Assembly (NCBI RefSeq): GCF_010435915.1
Contig: NZ_JAAFZH010000003.1
Span: 558,001 to 622,000 of the forward strand
From: Spirosoma terrae
GTDB lineage: Bacteria > Bacteroidota > Bacteroidia > Cytophagales > Spirosomataceae
DNA length: 64,000 bases
Direction of reading: 5' to 3'
Positions 43,117-52,131 of this stretch are shown here, piece after piece. The position numbers and the translations under genes are program-made. Every line of letters begins with the position of its first letter. Position 1 is the first letter of the stretch. The notes under the pieces were generated by a model. That model did no database searches and was not told the origin of the DNA. It saw only the letters and a list, made by a program, of their open reading frames with translations.

Positions 43117-45426
43117 ATGAAGCATCTATTTACACTCATTCTCTCACTTCTACTATTTTCATCATCCTTTTCACAATCGATAGTCTATGTCACAGAGCAT
43201 GGCTCTGGAAATAAATCTGGAAGCTCATGGAATAACTCTCTTCCAGGAGTGGAGCTAGCCCATAAAACAACACAAACTCCGGCAGGGATTCAGTTCTGGT
43301 TGGCAAAAGGTACCTATTCGCAAACAATCAGTAATACCGGACAAATTTCCTCGTTCAGTGTGGCTTCAGGAGTACAACTCTATGGAGGATTTGCGGGGAA
43401 TGAAACTGCTTTGTCGCAGCGAGATACCAAACTGAACCAAACAATTTTTTCCGGTTATATAGCAGCTAACCCTTCTGTCAAAGCTGAAATTTTAATCGAT
43501 ATCAGAGATGCTAGTTCTACTATACACATAGATGGAATAACATTTCAGGATACGTATATGGCCACCCATAAAGATGGGGGCGGTGGCATCCGTATTGAGG
43601 TATCAGCAGGTATTCATAATGTTCAGGTTACTAACTGTCAATTTATCAATCTTCAATCGTTTAGCTCCTTTACTGGTGGCGGTGGTATAATAGTCCTTCC
43701 AAGGAATGGCGCTCACTGTAATATCACTATTCAGCATTGTTACTTTGCTCGCAATTTAATGGGGGTTGGTGGCGCTTACACAACTAATTCACAAGGAGGA
43801 AGCTCTACTTCTGTGATTGAAGATTGCATTTTTGATTCGAATCGAGCCTATAGTTTTGGCGGAGCAATATCTACTCGATTTGGATCTGGCATGGATGCAT
43901 TAACTATTCGACGCTGTCAATTCGTAAATCATACCCCTGCTCCAGGTTACCCAAGCCTACGAGGAGGGGTACTTGACCTTGTTTCAGGAAACAATACAAT
44001 AGAAGATTGTTGGTTTGCTAATAATTCTGTAAAAGCAGGTATAGGAGGAGCCATTCATGTGGAATCGAATCAGCCATCCTTTAAAAATTGTGTGTTTCTA
44101 AATAACTCCGCTAACCTTGGTGGAGCGATCTATAATACGTCAGAATACGCAAGTTCAAAACCCTCCTTCATTAACTGCAATTTTATTGGTAACTCGGCAT
44201 CAACAGCTGGCGGAGCTTTTTATGCTGAATTAGAGCCAACCGTCCCTCCTGTAAAAAATAGAAACGAAATCACGTTGACCAATTGCTTGGTGTGGCAAAA
44301 TACCGCACCTGATGGGCCTATAGTTAAATCTCGCTTGTATGAGGGGAGTGAAATTGCACAATTAATAGTGAGTTATTCAACTATTCAGGGTGGGTATCGT
44401 GGAACTGGCAATATTGACAAAGACCCCCTCTTTGTTGATAGCAGTACAGGTGACTATCAACTTAGAGACAGTAGTCCAGCGATCAATATGGGCGATCCCA
44501 GTAGCACAACGGAAACCGTCTCGCTTTTAGATCTTGCGGGCAAACCTCGTATCAATCAAGGCCGTATTGATATGGGCGCTTATGAGCATGCACCGATCAC
44601 ATTTGCCATTACGTCGGTAAGTCTAGTGACCTGTCAGATTACGGATGCCAATCATGGCGAATATTTCATTCAGTTTTTGCCTAAATACCTTGGTCAGACA
44701 AGCGATCCTATATCATTCTCAGTTGTTAATGAAATGTCAACAACAACAATGGCTGGCCCTTTTACTCTGCGTCTTTATAAGGATAATCCACTGATTAGGC
44801 TCGTTGCTCAGCAAGGAGTAAACACTGCACAGTTTACCTATGACTGGCAAAAGGCTTGTAACGTATCTCCGATGCCGACAACCTTTGGTATTTATGGAAT
44901 CACCCAGGAGGCTTGTCAAGCCATAACGGCCCAAGAGCACCGTGTAACTTTTGCCCCTCAATACATAGGTTTGACAGGCGAGCCAGTTAGTTTCTCTGTT
45001 GTTAATGAAATGACCCCTACGCTTGCTAATGGTCCTTTTACGTTACGGGTTTATACGGACAATCCGGTTATTACCTTAAGCGCTCAGCAGGGTAGCTCTG
45101 TTGCTACCTACAGCTACAATTGGTTAGCCCTGTGCAACACACCCGCCAGATTAGGAGCTTCGGAAGAGAATGAAGGCTTACAGGTTAAGGTACTGGGTAA
45201 TCCAATTGAAGGACTCTCCATTGAGATAGAAATCACTGGAGTTGCTGGCAAGACTGTTGAGTTGCGTTTAGTTGACCAGCAAGGTAAGCAGGTTGGCCAA
45301 CAACATATACAACAAGCTTCTCAACTGGAACGTATTAGCTTACCAATGAGTAATCACCCTAGCTTACTCTTGTTGCAGGTGAATACAAGTAAGGAGAAAA
45401 AAGCGATCAAGCTCATTAAACAATAG
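43117..45426 (+). CDS. Secreted parallel beta-helix protein with tandem C-terminal repeats and T9SS-like tail
   Basis: This 769-residue protein has a signal peptide (MKHLFTLILSLLLFSSSFSQ). Residues ~25-470 form a right-handed parallel beta-helix, seen in turns such as IHNVQVTNCQFINL and NTIEDCWFANNSVKAGIGGA; the entry segment VTEHGSGNKSGSSWNNSLPG and GGFAGNE are typical of the PMP/DUF1565 class. Residues ~490-670 hold two tandem ~85-residue repeats (each with FSVVNEM and GPFTLR.Y.DNP). The last ~85 residues look like a T9SS type A sorting domain (LGNPIEGLSIEIEITGVAGK, then VDQQGKQV). Predicted surface or secreted carbohydrate-interacting protein. No active-site residues identified. Confidence 0.8.
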   Translation: MKHLFTLILSLLLFSSSFSQSIVYVTEHGSGNKSGSSWNNSLPGVELAHKTTQTPAGIQFWLAKGTYSQTISNTGQISSFSVASGVQLYGGFAGNETALSQRDTKLNQTIFSGYIAANPSVKAEILIDIRDASSTIHIDGITFQDTYMATHKDGGGGIRIEVSAGIHNVQVTNCQFINLQSFSSFTGGGGIIVLPRNGAHCNITIQHCYFARNLMGVGGAYTTNSQGGSSTSVIEDCIFDSNRAYSFGGAISTRFGSGMDALTIRRCQFVNHTPAPGYPSLRGGVLDLVSGNNTIEDCWFANNSVKAGIGGAIHVESNQPSFKNCVFLNNSANLGGAIYNTSEYASSKPSFINCNFIGNSASTAGGAFYAELEPTVPPVKNRNEITLTNCLVWQNTAPDGPIVKSRLYEGSEIAQLIVSYSTIQGGYRGTGNIDKDPLFVDSSTGDYQLRDSSPAINMGDPSSTTETVSLLDLAGKPRINQGRIDMGAYEHAPITFAITSVSLVTCQITDANHGEYFIQFLPKYLGQTSDPISFSVVNEMSTTTMAGPFTLRLYKDNPLIRLVAQQGVNTAQFTYDWQKACNVSPMPTTFGIYGITQEACQAITAQEHRVTFAPQYIGLTGEPVSFSVVNEMTPTLANGPFTLRVYTDNPVITLSAQQGSSVATYSYNWLALCNTPARLGASEENEGLQVKVLGNPIEGLSIEIEITGVAGKTVELRLVDQQGKQVGQQHIQQASQLERISLPMSNHPSLLLLQVNTSKEKKAIKLIKQ

Positions 45427-45787
45427 GTCAATTACCTGTTCTTTTCAGAAATCCGGATTAGTCAATTCGGGCTTCTTTGTTTGAAGAGGATGGTTTGGGT
45501 TGCTATATAAAAGTGGTGAAAGAGGTAAAAGTGAGGGTTGAGAAAACATTTTTATTTTCTGCTTAGGGCTAGCCAGAAGGCGAAGCAACCTTTGCCCAGA
45601 GTCGATTTATGGCATTTGTGAATAAGTGGAAAAGGTGACTACTCATCCTTTTCCAACTCATCTCCTATGTGTAGAATTGTATTGTGTGATTAGTGCCCAA
45701 TACTCCCGGAAGTCAGTTAGGCGATTGCCTGTTGAGTATTGAAATGCCCGCTCTTTAACTCACATCACGGGTTTGGGTAATGCATAA
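45427..45787. other. Intergenic gap with dispersed primase-region repeat
   Basis: This convergent gap holds no gene. Positions 45512-45557 on the minus strand match, with only a few differences over about 45 bases, the segment 8444-8490 that follows the primase-helicase gene (including the left arm of its palindrome). The second arm is absent here. A hairpin GGAAAAGG...CCTTTTCC lies at about 45629-45655. Confidence 0.6.
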
Positions 45788-47920
45788 CTAATTTAACAAT
45801 ACCGAAAATAGAGATCCTCCATGATTAGTATACAGCTTTATGGTATTATCCGCCGTATTAACTACGATCCGGCTAAAACCACTTGGGATATCTCCGGTGG
45901 TTGGAGAACCAGCCTTTGTAAGCTGACTTAGAAAAGTATTGATTGGCTGCCAACTTGAGTTATTATATTGCCAAACTTCAAATGTTTTGGGGTTTCTGGT
46001 GATCTTACCTTCCTCCCAAGAGCCATAATAAGCAGCCGATTCAGGGTAACTCATGTTGGTTAACGTTCCGGTGAGCGTACTAGATAAATCGAATATAACT
46101 TGTCGATTGGTCCCAATAGTTAAATTCCCTGTTATCTTAGAATTACTATAGAGGCCTAGATAGCCTACGTCTGTCGTTACATTACCAATTATCTCAGAGC
46201 CATATAGCTCAAGCGACCTATAATTCACTCCAACACCGTTTGGGGCACTGATTTTTGAGTTAAATAATTTTGTGCGAGCATTCCCCAAGTCATTAGCATT
46301 GTTAACCACCGTATTGATTAATTCAAGTTTTGACTCCCCACTTATTGAAGTCAGCGAACCAATTTCTGAATCGATAAAAATTTGCCGGTTTTCCCACGCT
46401 CCTGCAAATCCTGTCTCAACGGTTCCAATCACACAATTGTTAAATTTAGTCTTTACGGCAACTCCAGTGACCTTGGTAATCGATGAATTATTCACCCAAA
46501 GCGGCCCTGTGCCGGTACTGGCAAGTTGACCTGCAATCGAGGTTTGATTTAATGTTATTGGGCTACCACCGCCATTAGCGTCAGCTACTACTTTTATATT
46601 CCCCTCTACCCTGAAATCATTTCCGGTATTTGCTGCACCCTGTAATAAACAAATGGCATTAGACGATGAGGAACCATCTGTATCGAGAGCATTTAACCGA
46701 ACATTGTTGTAGGTGCAGCTTCCCCCTCCCAATACCCATACATTGCCTGAGCTCGTCGCATAGGCTTTTTCAGAATGGATATTATCGATAGTAATACTCA
46801 GGTTATTACCAGAGCAAAAGATTGCGCGTTCATGAGCTAATTCAACCTGCAACCTTAATACATGGGTCATGTTGCTAGTCTCATTATCACCTATAATACT
46901 AAAGGCATAATTATTACTGTTCCCACAATTCTCAGTAGTTATAGTAAGATATGTGCAGTCCCAACCATTAACTACTTTCATGCCAAATCCATCCAAATTA
47001 AATACGCCAATCCAGTTAATTACTGACCGCTGTGGGTTATTTAGTTGAATACCATTTACCGCAGGTCGATTGTCAGGATCACCAAATATTTGAATTTTAC
47101 ACACAGCCCAAACGAAACTCTCTTCTGTCATTAGTGCAGTATAACCACTTCCCACAGGACGTATGTATGAGGAATTGGCCATATCAATTCCGCGTATATC
47201 GCGTCTGAGTAGAATTTGAGAAGTTGTTTTGTAAACTCCCATTGGAAAATAAACAATTGCTTGAGCAGTAGCGGCAGCATTAACCGCTGCTTGAATGGCT
47301 TGGGTATCATCAGTTGCATTGTCACCTTTAGCGCCAAACCAGCGGACGTCAATAGGCCCAGAGAATACTCGCTTATAACGCTTTCCACTAGATGGTACTA
47401 GTACCATGGCACTATCATTAGGAGAAGTATCGCCACTTACGTAGCGAAACAAGCCCTCCCGACCTGGCTCGACTAATAGAATATGATCGGCTGTAGTAGT
47501 TAGACTTTGAATCTCACTCAGCAGGTAAGCCGGTACTGCTTGTCCGCCACCAGCGGCAGCTACCCGAGCAGAGCCTTTGCTGGAGGTTTCGAATCGTAAC
47601 CATCTACTACCATCCCAGTAATAGTAACCCGGTGTCACATCGCTGGCCGTAGCCGTATTGTAAATCAGTAGTCCCGTAGCTGGCTGGGTGATGGGTGCTG
47701 CACTTATACTCTGTTTCAGCGCTACTTTAGGGGGCAACAATCCTCGGTACTCACTACCCGAAGGGTAAGGACCACTGTTGATCTCCAAACTGGCCGACTT
47801 CTCAGGCGCAGCACTAGGTAAACCCACTCGAACCTGGCCATAAACGGCACTTAAACCCATGACTACTAGTATCGCCAGGCTTACTAGCTGGCGTATCCAA
47901 CATATGTATTGCGTTTGCAT
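45788..47920 (-). CDS. Secreted pectate-lyase-superfamily (beta-helix) protein
   Basis: This 710-residue protein is minus strand with a signal peptide (ILVVMGLSAVYGQ). The N-terminal ~200 residues are a fibre-type module (QVRVGLPSAAPEKSASLEIN, TGLLIYNTATASDVTPGYYY) almost the same as in the 49554 protein. Then RWFGAKGDNATDDTQAIQAA marks the start of a Pectate_lyase_3-type right-handed beta-helix, as in phage tailspikes and glycan-active enzymes, running to about residue 640. The last ~60 residues form a small C-terminal domain. It is likely secreted and binds or cleaves polysaccharide. It is cotranscribed with the T9SS protein gene 97 bp upstream. Helix sequence is unrelated in detail to its paralogue, suggesting module exchange. 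Confidence 0.8.
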   Translation of the reverse strand: MQTQYICWIRQLVSLAILVVMGLSAVYGQVRVGLPSAAPEKSASLEINSGPYPSGSEYRGLLPPKVALKQSISAAPITQPATGLLIYNTATASDVTPGYYYWDGSRWLRFETSSKGSARVAAAGGGQAVPAYLLSEIQSLTTTADHILLVEPGREGLFRYVSGDTSPNDSAMVLVPSSGKRYKRVFSGPIDVRWFGAKGDNATDDTQAIQAAVNAAATAQAIVYFPMGVYKTTSQILLRRDIRGIDMANSSYIRPVGSGYTALMTEESFVWAVCKIQIFGDPDNRPAVNGIQLNNPQRSVINWIGVFNLDGFGMKVVNGWDCTYLTITTENCGNSNNYAFSIIGDNETSNMTHVLRLQVELAHERAIFCSGNNLSITIDNIHSEKAYATSSGNVWVLGGGSCTYNNVRLNALDTDGSSSSNAICLLQGAANTGNDFRVEGNIKVVADANGGGSPITLNQTSIAGQLASTGTGPLWVNNSSITKVTGVAVKTKFNNCVIGTVETGFAGAWENRQIFIDSEIGSLTSISGESKLELINTVVNNANDLGNARTKLFNSKISAPNGVGVNYRSLELYGSEIIGNVTTDVGYLGLYSNSKITGNLTIGTNRQVIFDLSSTLTGTLTNMSYPESAAYYGSWEEGKITRNPKTFEVWQYNNSSWQPINTFLSQLTKAGSPTTGDIPSGFSRIVVNTADNTIKLYTNHGGSLFSVLLN

Positions 47921-48016
47921 AAAGAAGGAAAAGGATAGTTAAATGATAGGAAATGGATATAGTAAGGCCAACGCCCATTTGGCTAGGGCAGGAATGAGAA
48001 TGAGGAAAAGGAAATA

Positions 48017-49276
48017 TTATTGCTTCAGAAAACGCCGACGAAGGCGTTGGCCATCTTGTGTCTGCACTTCTAGTACATAGGTACCTGGCAACAAGCTGGA
48101 GGTGTTCACCATAGGGGTAGCTGTCACCGGATGAAGTAGTGGGTTGCCTTTTAGATCGAACACCTGTAATTGATCAATAGGCTGACGGGAGGATACCGAT
48201 ACTTGCAATGAGGCTTTAGTCGGATTGGGCCACAGTGTCAAGCCAATGGATTCTTTCTCGGTTTTGACTAACCCTATGCCAATGACTGAGACCCCTTCTA
48301 TCAAACTAGCACTGAATTGAGTAGTCCCATCTGTAGACCAGTAAACAGGATCCGCTAACGGAACCCACTGGCGGCCATTGTAGCCCACCAATTGCAGCTC
48401 AGCCGTCTCAGTGTTCTGTTTAGTAATCTCAGGTGCATAAACTGTCAAATTAGTGCCAGTCGGTCCACTGAGTAACCAACTTCCTGTTGGCGAAATCCAC
48501 TCAATCGCTTCACTTCGGGTATCATTTAGATAAGGCGTGCTATAGAGGTAGCGAGCGGTAATCGTACCTTCTTGCGAGGAATTGATTAGGAGAGGATGAT
48601 AGCCATCTAATCCAGCGGTAGCATCGCCTACTGGCAAGAGAAAAGGGCTGCTTATGCTTGCTACACTGGCGAAGCCATCAATGTAATTTTGTTTGTTAGC
48701 TCCCAGCACACTAGCCGTTGGAGCAAAAACAACTGCATGCTCTGGAGATGCTGATTGTGTACAGTTGGGAGTGGTAATAATGCTACTACGTCCGGGCCCA
48801 TGTTGGTTGAAGGCTATGGTGCCAGCAATATACATTCCTGCTGCCAGGGGGAACTCGCCCGTACTGTTCAGCTCGATTCGTCCAAAGGCAGGCCGCCCTG
48901 CTCCCTGTCCGCCATTGGTAGCCGAAGCACCCATGATGCCTTTCCCCTGGTAGACTAAGCCAGAACCGAACGGACTAGGCGCATAGCCAAAGTAATCAGT
49001 ACCCTTGATTTGTGAGCCAAGCTGACTGGACTGGTTCCAGAGGCCATCCTCCGCTACGTAGAACTGGCCCACGTGCTCGTAACTGCCATTGACCTCAAAT
49101 TGTACCCCAGCTTTAAGCGAGGAGTGTAAAACCTCGGTGCCTGATTGAAGGCTCGTTCCCGTATTATCTGATGTGCCTGCCGAATGAGAGGCATTGCTGA
49201 TCACGGTTTGGGCAAGAGTAAACTGGCAGGTTAAAATGGCTAGCCACAGGCTGCTGGATAAGGGAGAAAGGGGCAT
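48017..49276 (-). CDS. Secreted protein with T9SS sorting domain
   Basis: This 419-residue minus-strand protein has a signal peptide (about 1-23, SLWLAILTCQFTLAQ). The central ~320 residues are beta-rich with no recognised domain (EFPLAAGMYIAGTIAFNQHG). The last ~80 residues are a T9SS type A sorting domain: LTLWPNPTKASLQVSVSSRQ, VFDLKGNPL, LLPGTYVLEVQTQDGQRLRR. So it is exported across the outer membrane by the type IX system, which must be encoded elsewhere. It heads a two-gene operon with the beta-helix gene. Function of the body unknown. Confidence 0.8.
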   Translation of the reverse strand: MPLSPLSSSLWLAILTCQFTLAQTVISNASHSAGTSDNTGTSLQSGTEVLHSSLKAGVQFEVNGSYEHVGQFYVAEDGLWNQSSQLGSQIKGTDYFGYAPSPFGSGLVYQGKGIMGASATNGGQGAGRPAFGRIELNSTGEFPLAAGMYIAGTIAFNQHGPGRSSIITTPNCTQSASPEHAVVFAPTASVLGANKQNYIDGFASVASISSPFLLPVGDATAGLDGYHPLLINSSQEGTITARYLYSTPYLNDTRSEAIEWISPTGSWLLSGPTGTNLTVYAPEITKQNTETAELQLVGYNGRQWVPLADPVYWSTDGTTQFSASLIEGVSVIGIGLVKTEKESIGLTLWPNPTKASLQVSVSSRQPIDQLQVFDLKGNPLLHPVTATPMVNTSSLLPGTYVLEVQTQDGQRLRRRFLKQ

Positions 49277-49553
49277 GGTTGACAGGAGTGGTATGGGGAT
49301 GGACTAACAAGACATATTCCGTTAGACGTGGCCAAATGTATCCATTTGTCAACATTATTACATCTACCGTTTAGTAAAATAATGATACAAATTACACGAT
49401 ATAGGTTCATATGATGCGAACATTCAATTAAATACATTTTATGGTAACTTAAAGTATACCCTTAAAGCCTATATTTATCGTATTGGGTAATTGGCTACGA
49501 TACTCTCTAGTTACCCTAATTTATCTAGTTGTCCATGTCAACCGTTTAGCCAT

Positions 49554-51236
49554 ATGCACCGGATTATTATTAGGTTACGCCCACTTGTTTGTCTTCTTTT
49601 CTCCAGTTTAATTTTAGGTTTAGCTTCACTTCAAGCGCAAGTTCGGGTAGGCCTACCGACTGCACCACCCGATGGTTCAGCGGCACTGGAAGTGAGTGGC
49701 GGTCCATATACAACAGGAAGTGAGTATCGAGGAATTGCTCCTCCTAAAGTAGCATTAAGCAAAACGTCACTTGCTTCCCCAATCACCAAGCCAGTCACTG
49801 GCTTACTGGTCTATAACACAGCCAATCAGAATGACGTGACACCTGGCTATTATTACTGGGAGGGTAGTAAATGGTTGCGGCTAACGACTGATCATCCAGG
49901 AAGTGCCCGGGTAGCGGCAGTAAATGGACAATCAATCCCAGCTCACCTAATTAGTCAGGTGTCCAGCCTGTCTGCGACTCTTCCTGACATTATTTACATT
50001 GCTGATGAAGGCAGAGAAGGTATGTTTCGGTATAACTCAACGTCAACAGTTACTCCTGATGGAGCTATGTCATTAAGTATTACTTCGGGGGCAGGACGGT
50101 ATTTACGAGTTTATGATGGTGTTGTCAACGTAAAGTGGTTTGGGGCAAAAGGCGATGGTACTACCAATGATATAGCAGCTTTGAATGCAGCGATTAATTA
50201 CACGGTAACCAGAAGCGTAGGCTATATGGGGCATGGAAATTCGGGGGTAGTTTTTTTACCCAGAGGAGTTTATAGCGTAGCTCAACGGCTTGTAATACCA
50301 AACAAGATAAGATTACTAGGAGAAGGGCCGCGTGTCTCTGAAATAAGACCTACTTCAAGCTATTCCGATTCAATTCTCGTAGAATTAAGTAACAAAAATT
50401 TCTCTCCTCCAGGTAAGATCAACATCTTTTCAACGGGAATAGAAAACATAAGTCTGCATCTGTTAGGGAAGGCAGGCTTGATTGGTGTTTATTCTACCGA
50501 AATCAATGAGCATGCAGGGTTAGATCATTTCTTAATTGGGGGTGTCAGGTATATTGGGATCTTAATTGAGCCACCAGGATCAAATCCTGGCTATGGCCCT
50601 CAAAACTTTAAGATTACACGAGGAGAAATCATTTTTGATACCACTGAAGACGCTAATACACGAGGTATAGTGATTGATGCAAACGGGGGTGATCTCCAGG
50701 CTTTACGAGACATCTCTATAGTAGGAAAAAATGCGTTAGGATATGGGATTGAACTTAATCGAGTATCTGGTTTCGCGATTTCATCTATCCATGTTGAGAA
50801 TCTGGCTCGGGGAATCAGTATTGGCGAAAAAGGCCCTGTGATTGCCTTTTCGATAACGGGGGTTAACGCACAAGTGAAAGTATTGCGAACGATTTATCTA
50901 TCGAGTAATTATGACAGCTTTGGATATATGCTGAGTGCCATTCGCTCTACAGGTGATCTCACAGATTTCAATGGCCCAGTGACATACGCCGTTGAAGACA
51001 GAAAAAATCAACCAACAGGTAAAACTACAATTCCTGGTCCCCTAGGTTTCTATACGGTATCAACTCAGGTGTCGCCACCAACAGGAGGTGGCGCTAGAAA
51101 CATACGTTGTAGCGATTCCCTGTACGATAGAGTTGTTCTACCCACCTATGCTGACAATGCCGCAGCAACAACAGGTGGAGTTCCCGTTGGTTATATGTAC
51201 CGTACCAGTGATGGAACCATTAAGATACGCTATTGA
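49554..51236 (+). CDS. Secreted pectate-lyase-superfamily protein, paralogue of the 45788-47920 gene
   Basis: ATG 49554 is chosen because it gives a signal peptide (VCLLFSSLILGLASLQAQ); the frame is open back to a TTG at 49491. The ~560-residue protein has the same N-terminal fibre module as the 45788 protein (QVRVGLPTAPPDGSAALEVS, TGLLVYNTANQNDVTPGYYY) and the same entry to the beta-helix (VKWFGAKGDGTTNDIAALNA). Beyond that the helix sequence diverges strongly. It is transcribed divergently from the T9SS protein gene. The pair flanking that gene in inverted orientation implies duplication with exchange of the helix. Terminator at 51273-51305. Confidence 0.8.
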   Translation: MHRIIIRLRPLVCLLFSSLILGLASLQAQVRVGLPTAPPDGSAALEVSGGPYTTGSEYRGIAPPKVALSKTSLASPITKPVTGLLVYNTANQNDVTPGYYYWEGSKWLRLTTDHPGSARVAAVNGQSIPAHLISQVSSLSATLPDIIYIADEGREGMFRYNSTSTVTPDGAMSLSITSGAGRYLRVYDGVVNVKWFGAKGDGTTNDIAALNAAINYTVTRSVGYMGHGNSGVVFLPRGVYSVAQRLVIPNKIRLLGEGPRVSEIRPTSSYSDSILVELSNKNFSPPGKINIFSTGIENISLHLLGKAGLIGVYSTEINEHAGLDHFLIGGVRYIGILIEPPGSNPGYGPQNFKITRGEIIFDTTEDANTRGIVIDANGGDLQALRDISIVGKNALGYGIELNRVSGFAISSIHVENLARGISIGEKGPVIAFSITGVNAQVKVLRTIYLSSNYDSFGYMLSAIRSTGDLTDFNGPVTYAVEDRKNQPTGKTTIPGPLGFYTVSTQVSPPTGGGARNIRCSDSLYDRVVLPTYADNAAATTGGVPVGYMYRTSDGTIKIRY

Positions 51237-51272
51237 TATTAGCAGAATTAATCACGTGACACCAAAAAAGTC

Positions 51273-51305
51273 AAGCCTCATTCTATCAAGATGAGGCTTT
51301 TTTTA
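51273..51305 (+). terminator. Terminator after the second beta-helix gene
   Basis: AAGCCTCAT and ATGAGGCTT arms (9 bp) around a TCTATCAAG loop are followed by seven further T. Located 36 bp past the stop codon. Confidence 0.9.
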
Positions 51306-51452
51306 TATACCTGATTCACCTTCCGCCTACTGATTCTATTCATAGAGGAGACACTGAAACGGGTAAACTCCCAGTTAAAATACCGTATTTTTCCCGTAGC
51401 TCGGAATTGCTATAAGCCCTAGTTTTAGCCCAATTTTCTCTACAAATTCTCT

Positions 51453-51668
51453 ATGAAAAGAATCCTTTACCTCTTTTTAGTAAGTCTCTCAATCATAGCC
51501 TGTTCAGGCGGTAGTAATAGTGGAAGCAGCGACGAAGATATAGATGCTGTGGTACAATGCCGAAAGCACAATGGTAAACAGCTATATGTCGGCCCCAGAG
51601 GTGGCTGCTACTACATAAATAGCAATAATAATAAGGAATACGTGGATCGGTCGGAATGCCAGTGCTAA
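51453..51668 (+). CDS. Small lipoprotein with basic-adaptor-like motif
   Basis: A 71-residue protein with a lipoprotein signal (LYLFLVSLSIIAC, Cys at residue 17). The mature part carries GPRGGCYYINSNNNKEYVDR, a pattern like the PBCV-type basic adaptor domain found on small secreted proteins, with four Cys (QCRK, GGCY, ECQC) that may form disulphides. It is predicted to be a periplasmic or surface lipoprotein. A second small secreted-protein gene starts 6 bp after it, so they may be expressed together. Role unknown. Confidence 0.7.
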   Translation: MKRILYLFLVSLSIIACSGGSNSGSSDEDIDAVVQCRKHNGKQLYVGPRGGCYYINSNNNKEYVDRSECQC

Positions 51669-51673
51669 CTACC

Positions 51674-51946
51674 ATGCGAATCCTGATCCAGATCCTACTT
51701 ATTGGCCTTTGGCTGTTTACAACTACGAGTTTTACCAGCCAACGCCCAGCACCCCGCTCTACATACCAAAAGCATCCCCGTAAAGCACCAGCGGTGGCTT
51801 CCGTTTTGGTCTGCGGTAGTCGAAGTGCCTATGCCTATCATAGTTACGAATGTCATGGCCTTAACCGATGTCAATCAGGAGTCAGCCGGGTTAGTGTAAG
51901 CGAGGCTCGAGCAATGGGGTATCAGCCTTGTAAAATTTGCTATTAG
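51674..51946 (+). CDS. Small secreted Cys-rich protein
   Basis: The start is set at ATG 51674 (90 residues), 6 bp after the previous stop; the open frame reaches 51656. An N-terminal hydrophobic segment (ILIQILLIGLWLFTTTS) directs export. The C-terminal part VCGSRSAYAYHSYECHGLNR then CQSGVSRVSVSEARAMGYQP-CKICY resembles small domains that recur in Bacteroidota secreted proteins ('V.icgsp.s.vYH...cC.GL..C'), with a possible metal or disulphide site from four Cys and one His. No function known. Confidence 0.65.
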   Translation: MRILIQILLIGLWLFTTTSFTSQRPAPRSTYQKHPRKAPAVASVLVCGSRSAYAYHSYECHGLNRCQSGVSRVSVSEARAMGYQPCKICY

Positions 51947-51970
51947 AACTTCTTTGTTTCCCCCTCCCTA

Positions 51971-52033
51971 TGAATGACATTATTAGTTTGATTGGCTTTA
52001 TCTGCTTTTTCGGGCTCATCGGCTTGATCTGAC
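51971..52033 (+). CDS. Possible 20-residue hydrophobic peptide
   Basis: MNDIISLIGFICFFGLIGLI, stop TGA 52031-52033. It begins 25 bp after the previous stop and is a single hydrophobic span, similar to small membrane peptides. Too short to be confident; could be chance. Confidence 0.25.
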
Positions 52034-52131
52034 CGTATCCAGGTCCATAAAAGTTAATTAAAGTAATTTATATAGTTAAATTCGTGACTAAAATTGTTGT
52101 TCTCCTTTCCTCTTTTGATCTTATTCCACCT

